Part shown: piece by piece, positions 27,356-37,796 of the stretch
How the letters are laid out: the number at the start of each line of letters is the position of its first letter
Numbering within the stretch: the stretch's first letter is position 1
Source: Winslowiella toletana
GTDB taxonomy: Bacteria > Pseudomonadota > Gammaproteobacteria > Enterobacterales > Enterobacteriaceae
Assembly: GCF_017875465.1 (NCBI RefSeq)
Contig: NZ_JAGGMQ010000001.1
Coordinates: 2,232,001-2,296,000 of the forward strand
Direction: 5' to 3'
Length of the DNA stretch: 64,000 nt
The notes under the pieces: generated by a model
Told to the model about the DNA's origin: nothing
Database searches by the model: none
What the model saw: the letters and a program-made list of their open reading frames with translations, nothing else
Program-made: the position numbers and the translations under genes

Positions 27356-30300
27356 TTATTTGTCTCCCAGCATATAGCGGAAATAGAGTTTCGCCGTGCT
27401 TTCGTTATAGTCACCAAAGGTGTCGTAGCCCAGCTGGCCGCCGACGGTGACATCTTTATTCACCTTATAATCCGCGCCTGCATGCAGATTGTAGCCGATA
27501 CCGTTTTTGCTGCCGCCAGAATAGTAAGCTTCCGTCGCGTAACCGTTAGTCACCGCCGTTTCTAACTGATTCTGCCAGTCCGGATTATTCGGGAAATAGG
27601 CGCTGCGATCCTGTGAGTAGGACTGATAGCCTACCGAACCGCCAATACGCACATTCATATCATCATACTTCTGGCTATATTCCACCGGGAAGGAGACGCT
27701 GACATAATCCTGCGGACTGAAGTAACCCCCCTGACCGTAGCTGTAGTAGCTGAGGTTTTTCGAGAAATCCATCCAGCTCATGCTGATACCGGTTTTCAGC
27801 TCGCGGTCTTCAAAGTGGAATGGACGCACATAGGCGCCTGCGTTCGCCACCAGACTCTTGTTGCTGGTGACATTCTCACCGAGATAGCTGTAAGCACCGG
27901 CTCCGGCATAGAACCCGGCGTCACCATCATCATAGCTCAGTAAAGCATTACCACCGTTTTTGGTGACGCGCCCCCAGCTTTCACCGCTCAGTTTATCTGT
28001 CGCGCCGACATAAGAGAGCAGACTGTCAGTAACCGGACGGCGTTCGCCCGTCAGGATCAGCGTCAGATAATCGGTCAGTTTCGGTGACCACTGAATGCCA
28101 CCCACCAGCGTACTCAGATCCTGGCCCAGCGGCGTACTGCCGAGGTCAATCTTGTACTGATCGCCACTTAACGCCAGCTTCAGCTCAACGCCGGAGGCGT
28201 TCTGTGAACCCGGAGAGTCAACCGTCACATCATCAAGGTTAGCTTTGTCAGTGGCGCTGGTCAGCGAGCTCTGCACGCGCGCCAGTGCCGCTTTACCTTT
28301 GGTGGTCAGTGGGTTGAGATCGTCAAAGGTATAGTCAGTGCCATCGCTTTTGGTGATCTCTTCATTTTTCAGCGTCTGCACCGCAGCAGAAACCGCCTGC
28401 GACAGCGCGCCAGTGCCGAAGCGACGGCTTGACTGGCCATCAGCGCTTCCGGCGCTCAGCGACACTGGCGTTACGGTAAAATCAAAGCGCGAGTCGCCGA
28501 AAGGTACGCTGGACCAGGTCAGCGGCGCTTTGGCTTCGGTCAGTTTGCTCAGACCCGATTCGCCATCACGACCACGGATCTCCACGCCGCCCTGCGCCCA
28601 GGTGCCAGTACGTTCCTGCAGATCATCCATCATGGTATTGATCTGCTTCAGCGTACGGCTCTGCTGCGTCGGCACATTCACGGCTGCCGTCTGGCCGCCA
28701 ATATCGCGATAGCTGGTGGCATCCGGCGCCGTCTGCCATGGCATCGTCGCGCCATAGGCAGAAGCCGGACGTCGTGAGTCTGGCGTGCTGCGGTTGATAA
28801 ATGGATTGTCCGCCAGCGCCAGGCCGCCCACCGATGGCGTACTGCCGGTTTCCGCACCTTGCAGACCGATCATTTTGCCGCGTGCGGTCCGCAGATAACC
28901 CAATGCCTGGTTATGATTGCCTTCCGCTTCAGCTACGCGCGCCATCAGCAGCAGGCGTTCCGGCGTCTGTTCGCCGCGCAATCCCTGAGTCAGGGCGCGT
29001 GCTTTTGGCACATCATTTAGCGCCAGCGCCACGTTAATCGAACCTTCGCGCGCATCCTGGGTTGGCGTGTCACGCGTCAGCAGATAGTCGTAAACCACAC
29101 CGGCTTCTTTGTTCATTTTGCCGGACTGATACAGACGCGCCATCGCAAACATCAAATCCCGGTTTTGCGGATCGCTTTGCAGCGCGCTAATCAGCTTGTC
29201 GTACGCCTGTGCATACTGTTTCTGCTCACGCAGGCGGTCGACTTCATTAATCACATAGCCATTGCGAATCCCGGCCAGCTGGGTTGGCGTACTGCGTGCC
29301 TGCAATGCAGGATTGCTCAGGAAGCTCTGCGCTTCGGCGGTTAAGCCCGCCTGGTTCAGTACCGCCACCTGCGCGGCATAATCGCCGGCATTACCCTGCA
29401 CGCCGCGCTGCATATTGTTGCGCACCACCGCGACCGCGCTGGTCAGATCGCCTGCCTGCGCCAGATTTTGCGCCAGCTTACCGGCATCGGCCGGGTTGGC
29501 CGGTGGATTGGCCGCCAGCGCTTTCAGGGTATTTGCCGCTGCTGCATTAGCGCCTTGCGCCAGATACTGCTCGGCGGTGCTCATCTGTAAATTAAAGTTA
29601 ACGCGCTGCGCCAGCGCACGCATATCTGCATTCTGACTGCGGGCCGGAATACGCGATAACAGCGTATTCGCCTGCTGCCAGGCGCCGCTTTCACTGGCAT
29701 TCAGCGCCCCGGCGTACAGCTCGTTGCTGCTGGCGCCATTGCGGAATACCGGCTGCATAACATTAGCCGCGGCTGCGCTGTCGCCCTGGCTACGGTAGAT
29801 ACGCGCCAGATCGAGACGCAACCAGCCGTCATTCGGGAAACGCTGCAAACCCTGCTGCAGGATCGCAATTGCCTGCTGCGGATTACCGGCAGTCAGCGCC
29901 TGCTTCGCCTGCTGGCGTACCGGATCGCTGGTGGCAACCGGGCGCGGTGTGACGCTCTCACGTACCGAGGCCGGCAGCGAAGAGAGCAGCGTATTGGCTT
30001 CAGCGCTGCGGTTTTGCTGACGCAAGACGTAGAACAGCCCCTCTTTGGCGCTGCGGTTGTTTGCATCGGTCTGCAATACCGAGCGGTAAGTCTGCTCCGC
30101 CTCATCCAGCTGACTGGCGCGGCGCAATGCATCGCCACGGAACAGTCTGGCAGCAACGCCTTTTTCACCTTCAGCCTGCGCCAGCGGTGCGCTCAGCGCC
30201 AGCGCCTGCGCGGTATCGCCGCTTTTTAACGCCTGCTGCGCATTCGCTAACTGCGAGTAGAAACGGGCGTCGCTGGCCTGCTGCTGACGCTGCTGGCTGT

Positions 30301-31300
30301 TATCGCCGCCCAGCTTCGCTGAACGCTCCAGATAGTCAGCGGCGGCAGTAAAGTTGCCGCTGCGCTGCGCCGCATAGCCTAAACCGGCCAGTGCATCAGC
30401 ATCCTGTGGATTCGCCTGTAATACCTGCTCAAACGAGCTTTGCGCACCGGCGACATCGCCGCTGTTCAGGGCGGTAAAACCACGGCCTTTCTCCGCACCA
30501 CCGACGTTTTTGCGGTAATACTCCATCACCGCGCTATCTTGCGGGTGACGCTGTTGCCAGGTCTGATACAGCGCGGCATCCTGCGGCTGCGGTCCGAGCC
30601 ACAGCAGCGCCTGACGCATGGAACGGTCGGCGTCAGGGTTACCATCGGCCATCCCCTGCAATACCTGTAAGCCTTCACGGCGGGTGGATTCCTGCCAGGT
30701 CAGCGCTTTACCTAACGCCAGCTGAGCACCGGCATCTTGCGGATGCCGGGCGGCAAACTGACGCAGGCTGTCGATCGCCTGCGGTCGCAGATTACGATCG
30801 CCTGCCATCGTCAGATAGTATTCTGCCGCAACGCTGGCCGGTGGTTCATTACCGGAGAAAGTATTGCGCCAGGTTTGCAGGGCGGCGCTAACGTTGCCGC
30901 TACGCGCCTGCTGACGCGCCAGCGCCAGCTGCGCCTGAGGAATCGATTGCAGTTGCTTAGCGTTATCCAGCTCCGCCAGACGGGGATCCTGTGGCGAAAC
31001 CTTGCTGAGACGGTTGCGCCACTGGGCAGCGCCCGTGCTGTCGCCGCTCTGCTGCGAATAGAGCGCCATCAGATACAACGCCTGGGCATTACTCGGGTCA
31101 ACCATCAGGATTTTCTGCAACGCATCCCTGGCCAGCTCGTCATGGGCTTTCTGGTGCCAGTAAGTCGCCTGGTCGAACAGCGCCTGCATGGCCGGATTAT
31201 TCTCTGCTGCGAACAGCCCCGGAGCAAAAGCAGCGGTAGCCATCGCGCCGCTCAGCAGCAGCGCCTGACGAACTCTGGCGGTTAGATTTTTTATTTTCAT
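27356..31300 (-). CDS. bcsC: BcsC, cellulose export porin with long TPR domain (operon 2)
   Basis: Predicted 1314 residues; I start at ATG 31300, which gives the signal peptide MKIKNLTARVRQALLLSG ending near LFAAE, rather than 22 codons upstream inside bcsB. About 16 or more TPR-like repeats precede the C-terminal barrel (GGIQWSPKLTDY, WGRVTKNGGNALLSYDDG, SYYSYGQGGYFSPQDY), which ends in FRYMLGDK. It is about 160 residues longer than the operon 1 BcsC and diverged in sequence. It lies 7 bp after the bcsB stop. Confidence 0.93.
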   Translation of the reverse strand: MKIKNLTARVRQALLLSGAMATAAFAPGLFAAENNPAMQALFDQATYWHQKAHDELARDALQKILMVDPSNAQALYLMALYSQQSGDSTGAAQWRNRLSKVSPQDPRLAELDNAKQLQSIPQAQLALARQQARSGNVSAALQTWRNTFSGNEPPASVAAEYYLTMAGDRNLRPQAIDSLRQFAARHPQDAGAQLALGKALTWQESTRREGLQVLQGMADGNPDADRSMRQALLWLGPQPQDAALYQTWQQRHPQDSAVMEYYRKNVGGAEKGRGFTALNSGDVAGAQSSFEQVLQANPQDADALAGLGYAAQRSGNFTAAADYLERSAKLGGDNSQQRQQQASDARFYSQLANAQQALKSGDTAQALALSAPLAQAEGEKGVAARLFRGDALRRASQLDEAEQTYRSVLQTDANNRSAKEGLFYVLRQQNRSAEANTLLSSLPASVRESVTPRPVATSDPVRQQAKQALTAGNPQQAIAILQQGLQRFPNDGWLRLDLARIYRSQGDSAAAANVMQPVFRNGASSNELYAGALNASESGAWQQANTLLSRIPARSQNADMRALAQRVNFNLQMSTAEQYLAQGANAAAANTLKALAANPPANPADAGKLAQNLAQAGDLTSAVAVVRNNMQRGVQGNAGDYAAQVAVLNQAGLTAEAQSFLSNPALQARSTPTQLAGIRNGYVINEVDRLREQKQYAQAYDKLISALQSDPQNRDLMFAMARLYQSGKMNKEAGVVYDYLLTRDTPTQDAREGSINVALALNDVPKARALTQGLRGEQTPERLLLMARVAEAEGNHNQALGYLRTARGKMIGLQGAETGSTPSVGGLALADNPFINRSTPDSRRPASAYGATMPWQTAPDATSYRDIGGQTAAVNVPTQQSRTLKQINTMMDDLQERTGTWAQGGVEIRGRDGESGLSKLTEAKAPLTWSSVPFGDSRFDFTVTPVSLSAGSADGQSSRRFGTGALSQAVSAAVQTLKNEEITKSDGTDYTFDDLNPLTTKGKAALARVQSSLTSATDKANLDDVTVDSPGSQNASGVELKLALSGDQYKIDLGSTPLGQDLSTLVGGIQWSPKLTDYLTLILTGERRPVTDSLLSYVGATDKLSGESWGRVTKNGGNALLSYDDGDAGFYAGAGAYSYLGENVTSNKSLVANAGAYVRPFHFEDRELKTGISMSWMDFSKNLSYYSYGQGGYFSPQDYVSVSFPVEYSQKYDDMNVRIGGSVGYQSYSQDRSAYFPNNPDWQNQLETAVTNGYATEAYYSGGSKNGIGYNLHAGADYKVNKDVTVGGQLGYDTFGDYNESTAKLYFRYMLGDK

Positions 31301-31307
31301 TGTCTTA

Positions 31308-33818
31308 TCACTTCTGTTCGCCAGAGGAATCATCTTTTCTGTGCTGATGCAGACGCTTCCATGCATGACGCTTCAGCATCACGTAAGCGCTGCCACCGAC
31401 AATAATCGACAGCAGTAACGCGCTCAGCGCCAGCAGCACTGAGTGCTGGTTGGCATACCACACAATCATCATGTACCACGGCATCTGACCACTCGGGAAC
31501 TGCGGTCCGACGCGGAAACTGCGAATGCCGTTCTCATCGGTAATAATCGCCGTATCGCCACGAATACCGGCGTTAATACGTGAAGAGTTCAGGTCATTGT
31601 GCAGGCTCAGCAACTGCTGATCGCTGCTGGCAATGGTCATCACTACCAGACGCTCCTGACTCCACGGCGAACGATAGCTGACAAAACCACGCCAGGATTC
31701 ATTAGAAGAGAAGTAGCGATCCGCATCCAGCGGCTTGCGATACCAGTCACCGGTCAGCCAGCTGCGCAGATTGTCGAGGGTGGTCGGCGCTTTCACGCCA
31801 AATGTATGCGTGGTGGCGTTATACGGTGAATTCGCCAGCATCGCCTGGTTAAAGGCGCTTTGCCCCATGGTTGAGATCGCCAGCACATCGCTGTTCTTCA
31901 GGCGCTCAAGGCTGGAACCGCCAGCAGGAATACCAAACATCACGCTGTTATGATCCAGCGTTACACCGGTGGCGTTCCCGGCGCGTCCGGCCATATCCAG
32001 CAGGGCGCTGATTTCGGCGTCACTCGGCTTCTCCGGCATCATCAGCACAGTTTGCGAGAAGTCCGCCATCCGCGAGAACGGGAAGGAAGCGCCAACAAAG
32101 TAAGAGAGATTTGGCAACAGGGTAAAGTGACGCGTGTTGCTCAGATCGATCGAGGAACTATCTTCGATACGGCTCTTAATATTGTTATTCAGCAGCACAC
32201 TACAGGGCGCATCAGCTTTCGGCTTAATATTGAAATAGAGCTGCAGCTGGTTGTCGCCATAAATCAAATACGGCTCCAGCTTTAGCGCATAACTCTCCTG
32301 ACGCGCATCACCGCCCAGACGGTGCCAGATATTTTCCAGCAGACCGACTTTATTCACCGTCAGATTGCGCAGGAAGGTGCCGTTCAGCGTCACATTAAGC
32401 GATGAGTTGTTCTCATCAATCCAGCCTTCGGCCGGGAAACGGTAGTTAAGCTGCACCGGAATCGAGTCGCCGTCCCACATGAACAGGTCAGGCGCGGCGC
32501 GGAAGTTAACCCGCAGCGCGTCATGCCAGATGCCGTTGGTGGTCAGGCTCTGATCTTTACGCAGCAGCTCCGCAAGACGTACCGGCCGATCGGTATTGAT
32601 CCAGCGCGGCGCGTCATAAGGTTTGCGCAGCGGAATAGTCTGCGACGACACATTCAGCGTCGAGCCATCCTCGGTCAGCGGCGCTTTAATCAGCCGGTAA
32701 GCCGCCTGACGCAGCTGATCTTCATCTTTGCCGATCACCAGCATCAGTTTGTAAGTTGGATTATCCGGGTTATCCACCAGTTGCAGCGTCGGCCCGTTAA
32801 CCACTGGCAACGTCAGACTGCCAATTTTCTCGCCCGACTGACCAAACACGATGCCGTTTTTCTCCGGCAGCTGATTACGCAGCACCGGGAAAGTGGCGCC
32901 ACGATAATCAGCCTGAATGCCCATCCATGAGGAGATTATCGCCGCCGCGGTAATCTGCCCCGGCGTTACCGCCGACGGGAATACCATGGTGACGTTAGCG
33001 CCGGTCATCTGCAGCGGATCGATAAACGGGCGCGGGAAGTTGCGCAAGCTGGTGCCGGTATTCAGCTGCTGACCTTCCAGTGACAGACGGGTCTGCGGCA
33101 GAATTACCACCTGATACTGTTCAGCGCTGTCACGTTCACAGAGCAGCTGATCGGCATCGTTAATCTTAAAGCTCAGATTGTTGCTTGAGACCACCATCGC
33201 CGCCGGAATATCCAGCTGATAGGTGGCGCTGTCGCTATCTGAAGCATTCAGCGGCAGCGTGCCCAGTGGCTGACCATTCAGCATCAGCTGGATCGAGGTA
33301 TTACGTGCCGCCAGCGCCGGAGAAACCCGCAGCGCAAGATCGAGGCGCGCATTGGTAATCACCTGATCGGTTGGCAGGGTAAACACAATGCCGGATTGCA
33401 GCTGGCCGCCGCTCAGCATGACGCCATTCTGCTGGCCCATCTGCGCCACCGTGACACTGCTGGAAACCGGATGGAACGCCATTACCGGCGCATCGCTGGC
33501 AACCGGCGGCTGCATCAGGCCAGGCGCGGCATCAGCCGTTACGCTTTCACCACCTTCGCTCTCTGCTGGCGGCGCTTCGCTGCTGGTCGGTTCCGGTAGC
33601 TGGCTGCTATCCGTAGCTGCGCCTTCTGGCGCATAAGGCGTCGCGCCAGCGGTAGATCGCAGGCTGTTCTCTGCCGCACCGACATCGGATGGAGCAGGCA
33701 TCTGTGACAATGCAGCACTATCCTGCGTCACACTCTGATCTGCCGCCCAGGCGCCCCCCAGCGTCACGCTGCTGCTAATTAACGTGGCCAGCATGGTCCT
33801 TAAAAACAGTTGCTTCAT
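31308..33818 (-). CDS. bcsB: BcsB, periplasmic cellulose synthase subunit (operon 2)
   Basis: 836 residues: signal peptide (ending GAWAAD), an acidic Pro/Ser/Glu-rich linker (about residues 65-110) not present in the operon 1 protein, two CBD/flavodoxin-like repeats, and a C-terminal TM helix (LLALSALLLSIIVGGSAYVM) with a basic tail. It overlaps bcsA by ATGA. Confidence 0.93.
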   Translation of the reverse strand: MKQLFLRTMLATLISSSVTLGGAWAADQSVTQDSAALSQMPAPSDVGAAENSLRSTAGATPYAPEGAATDSSQLPEPTSSEAPPAESEGGESVTADAAPGLMQPPVASDAPVMAFHPVSSSVTVAQMGQQNGVMLSGGQLQSGIVFTLPTDQVITNARLDLALRVSPALAARNTSIQLMLNGQPLGTLPLNASDSDSATYQLDIPAAMVVSSNNLSFKINDADQLLCERDSAEQYQVVILPQTRLSLEGQQLNTGTSLRNFPRPFIDPLQMTGANVTMVFPSAVTPGQITAAAIISSWMGIQADYRGATFPVLRNQLPEKNGIVFGQSGEKIGSLTLPVVNGPTLQLVDNPDNPTYKLMLVIGKDEDQLRQAAYRLIKAPLTEDGSTLNVSSQTIPLRKPYDAPRWINTDRPVRLAELLRKDQSLTTNGIWHDALRVNFRAAPDLFMWDGDSIPVQLNYRFPAEGWIDENNSSLNVTLNGTFLRNLTVNKVGLLENIWHRLGGDARQESYALKLEPYLIYGDNQLQLYFNIKPKADAPCSVLLNNNIKSRIEDSSSIDLSNTRHFTLLPNLSYFVGASFPFSRMADFSQTVLMMPEKPSDAEISALLDMAGRAGNATGVTLDHNSVMFGIPAGGSSLERLKNSDVLAISTMGQSAFNQAMLANSPYNATTHTFGVKAPTTLDNLRSWLTGDWYRKPLDADRYFSSNESWRGFVSYRSPWSQERLVVMTIASSDQQLLSLHNDLNSSRINAGIRGDTAIITDENGIRSFRVGPQFPSGQMPWYMMIVWYANQHSVLLALSALLLSIIVGGSAYVMLKRHAWKRLHQHRKDDSSGEQK

Positions 33819-35923
33819 GCTGCGTTATCCTCTTGCACCTGGGCCGCTTCTTTGCTGGCTCGCCGTTTATTACGACGATCCTGCCAGGTGAGCCAGAACA
33901 GCTCAAATACGGTGCGGATAATGGTTACCAGCGAGCGGAACGGATTATCCGGCTTATGCTCCGGCTGAATCCAGGCGTCAGCACGCGCCAGCACCACGCG
34001 TACCAATTCGCGACGGCGTGATAACGGCATTTCATCAAACTGCATACGAATCACGCCATCGCTGTAACCGATGGTTTTCACCGGAATACTGATGGTGCCA
34101 GACTGCAACAGCACATCAATCTCTTCGATTTCGTCAGTTTCATGACGATTATCCGGTGCATTGATCTGCGCGCCGCCCATCGACAGGTCGACAGTGGTGC
34201 TGCGCGAAGAGATGCCGCTGGCATAGTGAATAATTACCGGGATCTGTACTTCGATGCGGATGGTTTTGCGCGTCTGGCGGGTTTCACGCGCCACGGCAAT
34301 CGCCGCCATCAGAATGATCAGGCTGAAAATCGCCCAGCCGACATTCAGCGAGATAACATAAGGATCGACGCCGAAATAGTCATGGAATACCGCGCGAACC
34401 ACACCGGCCACGACACCAATAAACAGCAGCGCGGCGGTGATCACATGCGGACGCACAATGTTAAAGTCGAAGAAGCCGACATCCAGCAGGCCGCCTTTAT
34501 CAGTGACGTTGAATTTGCCGTGCTTTGGCGAAATCATCGTCAGCAGCGTCGGGATCACCAGATGGAATGCCATCACCGTTTCGTAAATCTCACCCCAGAA
34601 GGTGTAGCGGAAGCGGCCATTCATACGCGAGTTGACGTACAGCGACATCACCAGATGCGGCAATACATAGGCAAAGATCAGCGACGCCGAGGAGTGAATA
34701 ATATTCAGGTTAAACAGCAGGTACGCCAGCGGCGCGGTCAGGAACACCACACGCGGCAGGCCAAACTGGAAGTGCAGCATGGCGTTGAGATAGCACAGAC
34801 GCTGTTGCCACTTCAGCCCACGTCCCAGCAACGGATTGTCGACACGGAAAATCTGCGTCATGCCACGCGCCCAGCGGGTACGTTGCACAATATGCAGGCC
34901 CAGACGTTCAGTCGCCAGGCCCGCCGCCAGTGGAATTGAGAGAAACGCTGAGCCCCAACCCAGACGCTGCATCTTCAGTGCGGTATGCGCATCTTCGGTT
35001 ACGGTTTCCACCGCAAAGCCACCAATCTCTTCCAGCGCTGCACGGCGAATCACCGCACAGGAGCCACAGAAGAAGGTGGCGTTCCAGTTATCGTTACCCT
35101 GCTGCACCGGACCATAGAACAGCGCCCCTTCATTCGGGATATTACGCGCGGCGCGCAGGTTGCGTTCAAACGGATCCGGCGAGTAGAAATAGTGTGGTGT
35201 CTGCAACAGCGCCAGTTTTGGATCGGTCAGGAATGGCCCGACGGTGGCCTGCAGGAATGTGCGGGTCGCCACATGGTCACAGTCAAAGACGCAAATCAGT
35301 TCGCCTTTGGTGATTTTCATTGCGTGGTTCAGGTTGCCAGCTTTGGCATGGGAGTTATCTTCGCGGGTGATATAACCCACGCCGACATCGGCGGCGAATA
35401 CCGCAAACTCACTACGCTTGCCGTCATCCAGCAGATAGATTTTCAGCTTGTCGCGCGGATAGTCGATGCACTGGGCAGCCAGCACAGTATCACGTACGAC
35501 ATCGAGGCTTTCATTATATGACGGCACGTAAATATCAACCGTTGGCCACAGGCTAATATCATCCGGCAACGGCTCAATGGTCCGTTTTAATGGCCAGGTA
35601 GTTTGCAGGAAACCGAGGATCAAAATCAGCCAGACATACAGCTCAGCAATAAATAATCCAATCCCGAGGATCGCTTCAACTTCAGAATTGAAGTGCAGTG
35701 TTTCGGTAGCGCGCCAGTAAATATAGCGGGTGGACATTAATGCCGAAAGAATCACCATCACAATTGAGACTTGCTTACTTTTACTCAGTCCGAGTAAAAA
35801 CAAGATGGCAATGCTTATTAAGCCAAAAATATATTGTTTTTGACCGTCCATTGGCGTGATAACAATCACGGCGGCAACTGGAAATAACACCAGCAGCAGC
35901 AGGTAAAACAGCGCTTTATTCAT
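33815..35923 (-). CDS. bcsA: BcsA, catalytic cellulose synthase (operon 2)
   Basis: 702 residues, lacking the ~150-residue N-terminal extension of the operon 1 enzyme. GT2 motifs DDGKR, DCDHVATR, TED and QRTRWARG and the gating-loop FNVTDKGG are intact. The PilZ domain is canonical: RKTIR and DLSMGG. So this copy should respond to c-di-GMP in the standard way, in contrast to the altered motif in the other BcsA. A 92-bp gap separates it from bcsQ. Confidence 0.95.
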   Translation of the reverse strand: MNKALFYLLLLVLFPVAAVIVITPMDGQKQYIFGLISIAILFLLGLSKSKQVSIVMVILSALMSTRYIYWRATETLHFNSEVEAILGIGLFIAELYVWLILILGFLQTTWPLKRTIEPLPDDISLWPTVDIYVPSYNESLDVVRDTVLAAQCIDYPRDKLKIYLLDDGKRSEFAVFAADVGVGYITREDNSHAKAGNLNHAMKITKGELICVFDCDHVATRTFLQATVGPFLTDPKLALLQTPHYFYSPDPFERNLRAARNIPNEGALFYGPVQQGNDNWNATFFCGSCAVIRRAALEEIGGFAVETVTEDAHTALKMQRLGWGSAFLSIPLAAGLATERLGLHIVQRTRWARGMTQIFRVDNPLLGRGLKWQQRLCYLNAMLHFQFGLPRVVFLTAPLAYLLFNLNIIHSSASLIFAYVLPHLVMSLYVNSRMNGRFRYTFWGEIYETVMAFHLVIPTLLTMISPKHGKFNVTDKGGLLDVGFFDFNIVRPHVITAALLFIGVVAGVVRAVFHDYFGVDPYVISLNVGWAIFSLIILMAAIAVARETRQTRKTIRIEVQIPVIIHYASGISSRSTTVDLSMGGAQINAPDNRHETDEIEEIDVLLQSGTISIPVKTIGYSDGVIRMQFDEMPLSRRRELVRVVLARADAWIQPEHKPDNPFRSLVTIIRTVFELFWLTWQDRRNKRRASKEAAQVQEDNAA

Positions 35924-36015
35924 GGAGCATCCTGAAAACAGGGATTAATAGTTATTGCTCAGCAACGAGCTATTGTGAACCCACGGAGGGGCGCGGCGTC
36001 CTTGCCTTTGTGCCG

Positions 36016-36813
36016 TTAAAGCGAGCGTAATGTGGCATGCACTTCGCCATCGCCCACTTTAATATCCAGTAATCCGGCCAGACGTTTACTGACCAGCTCG
36101 ATATCAAAAGCAGCAGCAGATACCGGGCTAAAATCGAAAATAGAACGTTGTGAGGCATTGGCTTCCGCCACGCTCTCATCACGATGCACCACGCCAAGCA
36201 GTTTTTCACCCAGACGTTGCTGCATAAAAGCAGTGACATCGCGGCTGATATTACGACGCGCATCACTCTGGTTAAGAATAAAATAGTGACCGGCTTTATC
36301 ATTCAGCGCGCTGCCAATCAGTCGCTCATTTTCAATTTGCGGCAGCAGCGACAGTGAAGCGGTATCCGCCAGCATTACCACCAGATGAAGATCCGCCAGC
36401 GCTTTCATCGCTTTTAATGCCGGACCGGGGCCCGGCGGGAAATCGGCAATAATCACCAGGCCAGGATAGTTAAGCACCGTATCCAGCCCGCGACGCAGGA
36501 ACAGCGGGTCGTTCGCCAGATTATTTTCAAAGGCGACACGCTCATCTTCACTGACATCACCATAAGGCATTACAAAGATATTGCCGCCGGTGGTCAGAAT
36601 GGAGGCGCTCCAGTCGGAATTTTCTGCGGACTTTGCCACAAAACCACGGCCATCGGCCAGCGGCACGCCAAAGTGCAGGCGCAAGGCATTTTGCACATCA
36701 AAGTCCACCACCAGCACCTTGCTGCCGCTACGCGCCAGCGCGAAGGCAAGATTAGCCGCCATGGTTGTTTTACCGACGCCACCTTTAGGGGAACACACGC
36801 AAACTAACGGCAT
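36016..36813 (-). CDS. bcsQ: BcsQ, ParA/MinD-like ATPase (operon 2)
   Basis: 265 residues with a canonical deviant Walker A (PKGGVGKTT) and ADFPPGPGPA Walker B region, unlike the degenerate loop in the operon 1 BcsQ. Likely directs polar placement of the second synthase. It overlaps the end of bcsO by 10 bp. Confidence 0.9.
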   Translation of the reverse strand: MPLVCVCSPKGGVGKTTMAANLAFALARSGSKVLVVDFDVQNALRLHFGVPLADGRGFVAKSAENSDWSASILTTGGNIFVMPYGDVSEDERVAFENNLANDPLFLRRGLDTVLNYPGLVIIADFPPGPGPALKAMKALADLHLVVMLADTASLSLLPQIENERLIGSALNDKAGHYFILNQSDARRNISRDVTAFMQQRLGEKLLGVVHRDESVAEANASQRSIFDFSPVSAAAFDIELVSKRLAGLLDIKVGDGEVHATLRSL

Positions 36814-37484
36814 AGGGCAATTTTCTCTAGCAAAGGTTTTAACAACGACTCTTTTGTCACGCTGACGGCAGGGCCAGTGTGACGCGCATTAAACAACTGT
36901 TTGTAGCGTAGCGCATTTTCCGCCGGCGCGGGCGCTGACGCTGCCGGAGCAGCGGCAACCGCAGCAGTCAGGGCGGCGCCGGCTTGCAGTAACAGTGGTC
37001 CTGCGGCAGGTACCGCCGCGGCTGGTGGCGCAGGTTTTGCTTCAGGCGCAGCGAAAGAGGAGAGATCGGTTCCCAGCGCCCCCAGCGCCGGAAACGATGT
37101 CGCAGCAGGCGCCTGAGCCTGTGGCGCAGTCACCTCGGGTTGTGGCTCAGCCACAACCGACGCAGGCTTTAAAGTCGCGGCGATGCTGTCAAACAGCGTA
37201 CCGCCCTGCGTGCCCACCGATGGCGCGGCGACAAACGATTTCACCACCTGATGGGATGGTTTTGCGGTTGAAAACTGGTCTTTTGCGATCGGCTGCGGCT
37301 GAATAACATCAATACTCTGGCCACGGTCCAGCGCAGAGTTGCTGTTATTGTCACTGAGTAGCTGCTTGATAATCGCCCAATTAGTCATATCAGACTCAAG
37401 AGTTTGCTCAGACATGTCCTTGAATTTAATATTATTTGTCTGAGTTTTTTCTTTGAAGCGCTGCAGATCATCATAACTTTTCAT
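36804..37484 (-). CDS. bcsO: BcsO, Ala/Pro-rich cellulose-operon protein
   Basis: 226 residues. The N-terminal ~40 residues (MKSYDDLQRFKEKTQTN onward) resemble the BcsO/CBP_BcsO family of enterobacterial bcsD-type operons. The rest is low-complexity Ala/Pro-rich (PAPPAAAVPAAG) and ends in a short conserved tail. No signal peptide or TM helix. Function in the family is poorly defined; a role in synthase placement with BcsQ is likely. It is the first gene of the operon; the 312-bp gap to dppF (37485-37796) is A/T-rich and should hold its promoter. Confidence 0.7.
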   Translation of the reverse strand: MKSYDDLQRFKEKTQTNNIKFKDMSEQTLESDMTNWAIIKQLLSDNNSNSALDRGQSIDVIQPQPIAKDQFSTAKPSHQVVKSFVAAPSVGTQGGTLFDSIAATLKPASVVAEPQPEVTAPQAQAPAATSFPALGALGTDLSSFAAPEAKPAPPAAAVPAAGPLLLQAGAALTAAVAAAPAASAPAPAENALRYKQLFNARHTGPAVSVTKESLLKPLLEKIALCR

Positions 37485-37765
37485 ATGATTTCAACTGAAT
37501 TCGTTAGGGGGTGAATTTCGCAGAATATAGCACACAACTTTTCGCCAGGTGAGAATATTCTGATTAATAAAGGGTCCTGCGCCATCATGATTTTTAATCT
37601 ACAGGATTTATTATTTATCGATGATTACGAATGTTATTTATTGTGGGCGTGACTATCAGTTTGGTTAAATTAATACCCTGCCATCGCTTTTACTGATAAT
37701 GCATAAACAGCGATTTAATTAAGCATTACTCAATACAGGTATTTAAGTGGAATGGGGCAAAATAA

Positions 37766-37785
37766 AGGCCGGTTTTCACCGGCCT
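37766..37785 (-). terminator. Terminator of the dpp operon
   Basis: AGGCCGGT and ACCGGCCT form an 8-bp stem with a 4-nt loop 12 bp after the dppF stop, followed on the minus strand by TTTATTTTG. Confidence 0.85.
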
Positions 37786-37796
37786 GCTGACGACAT

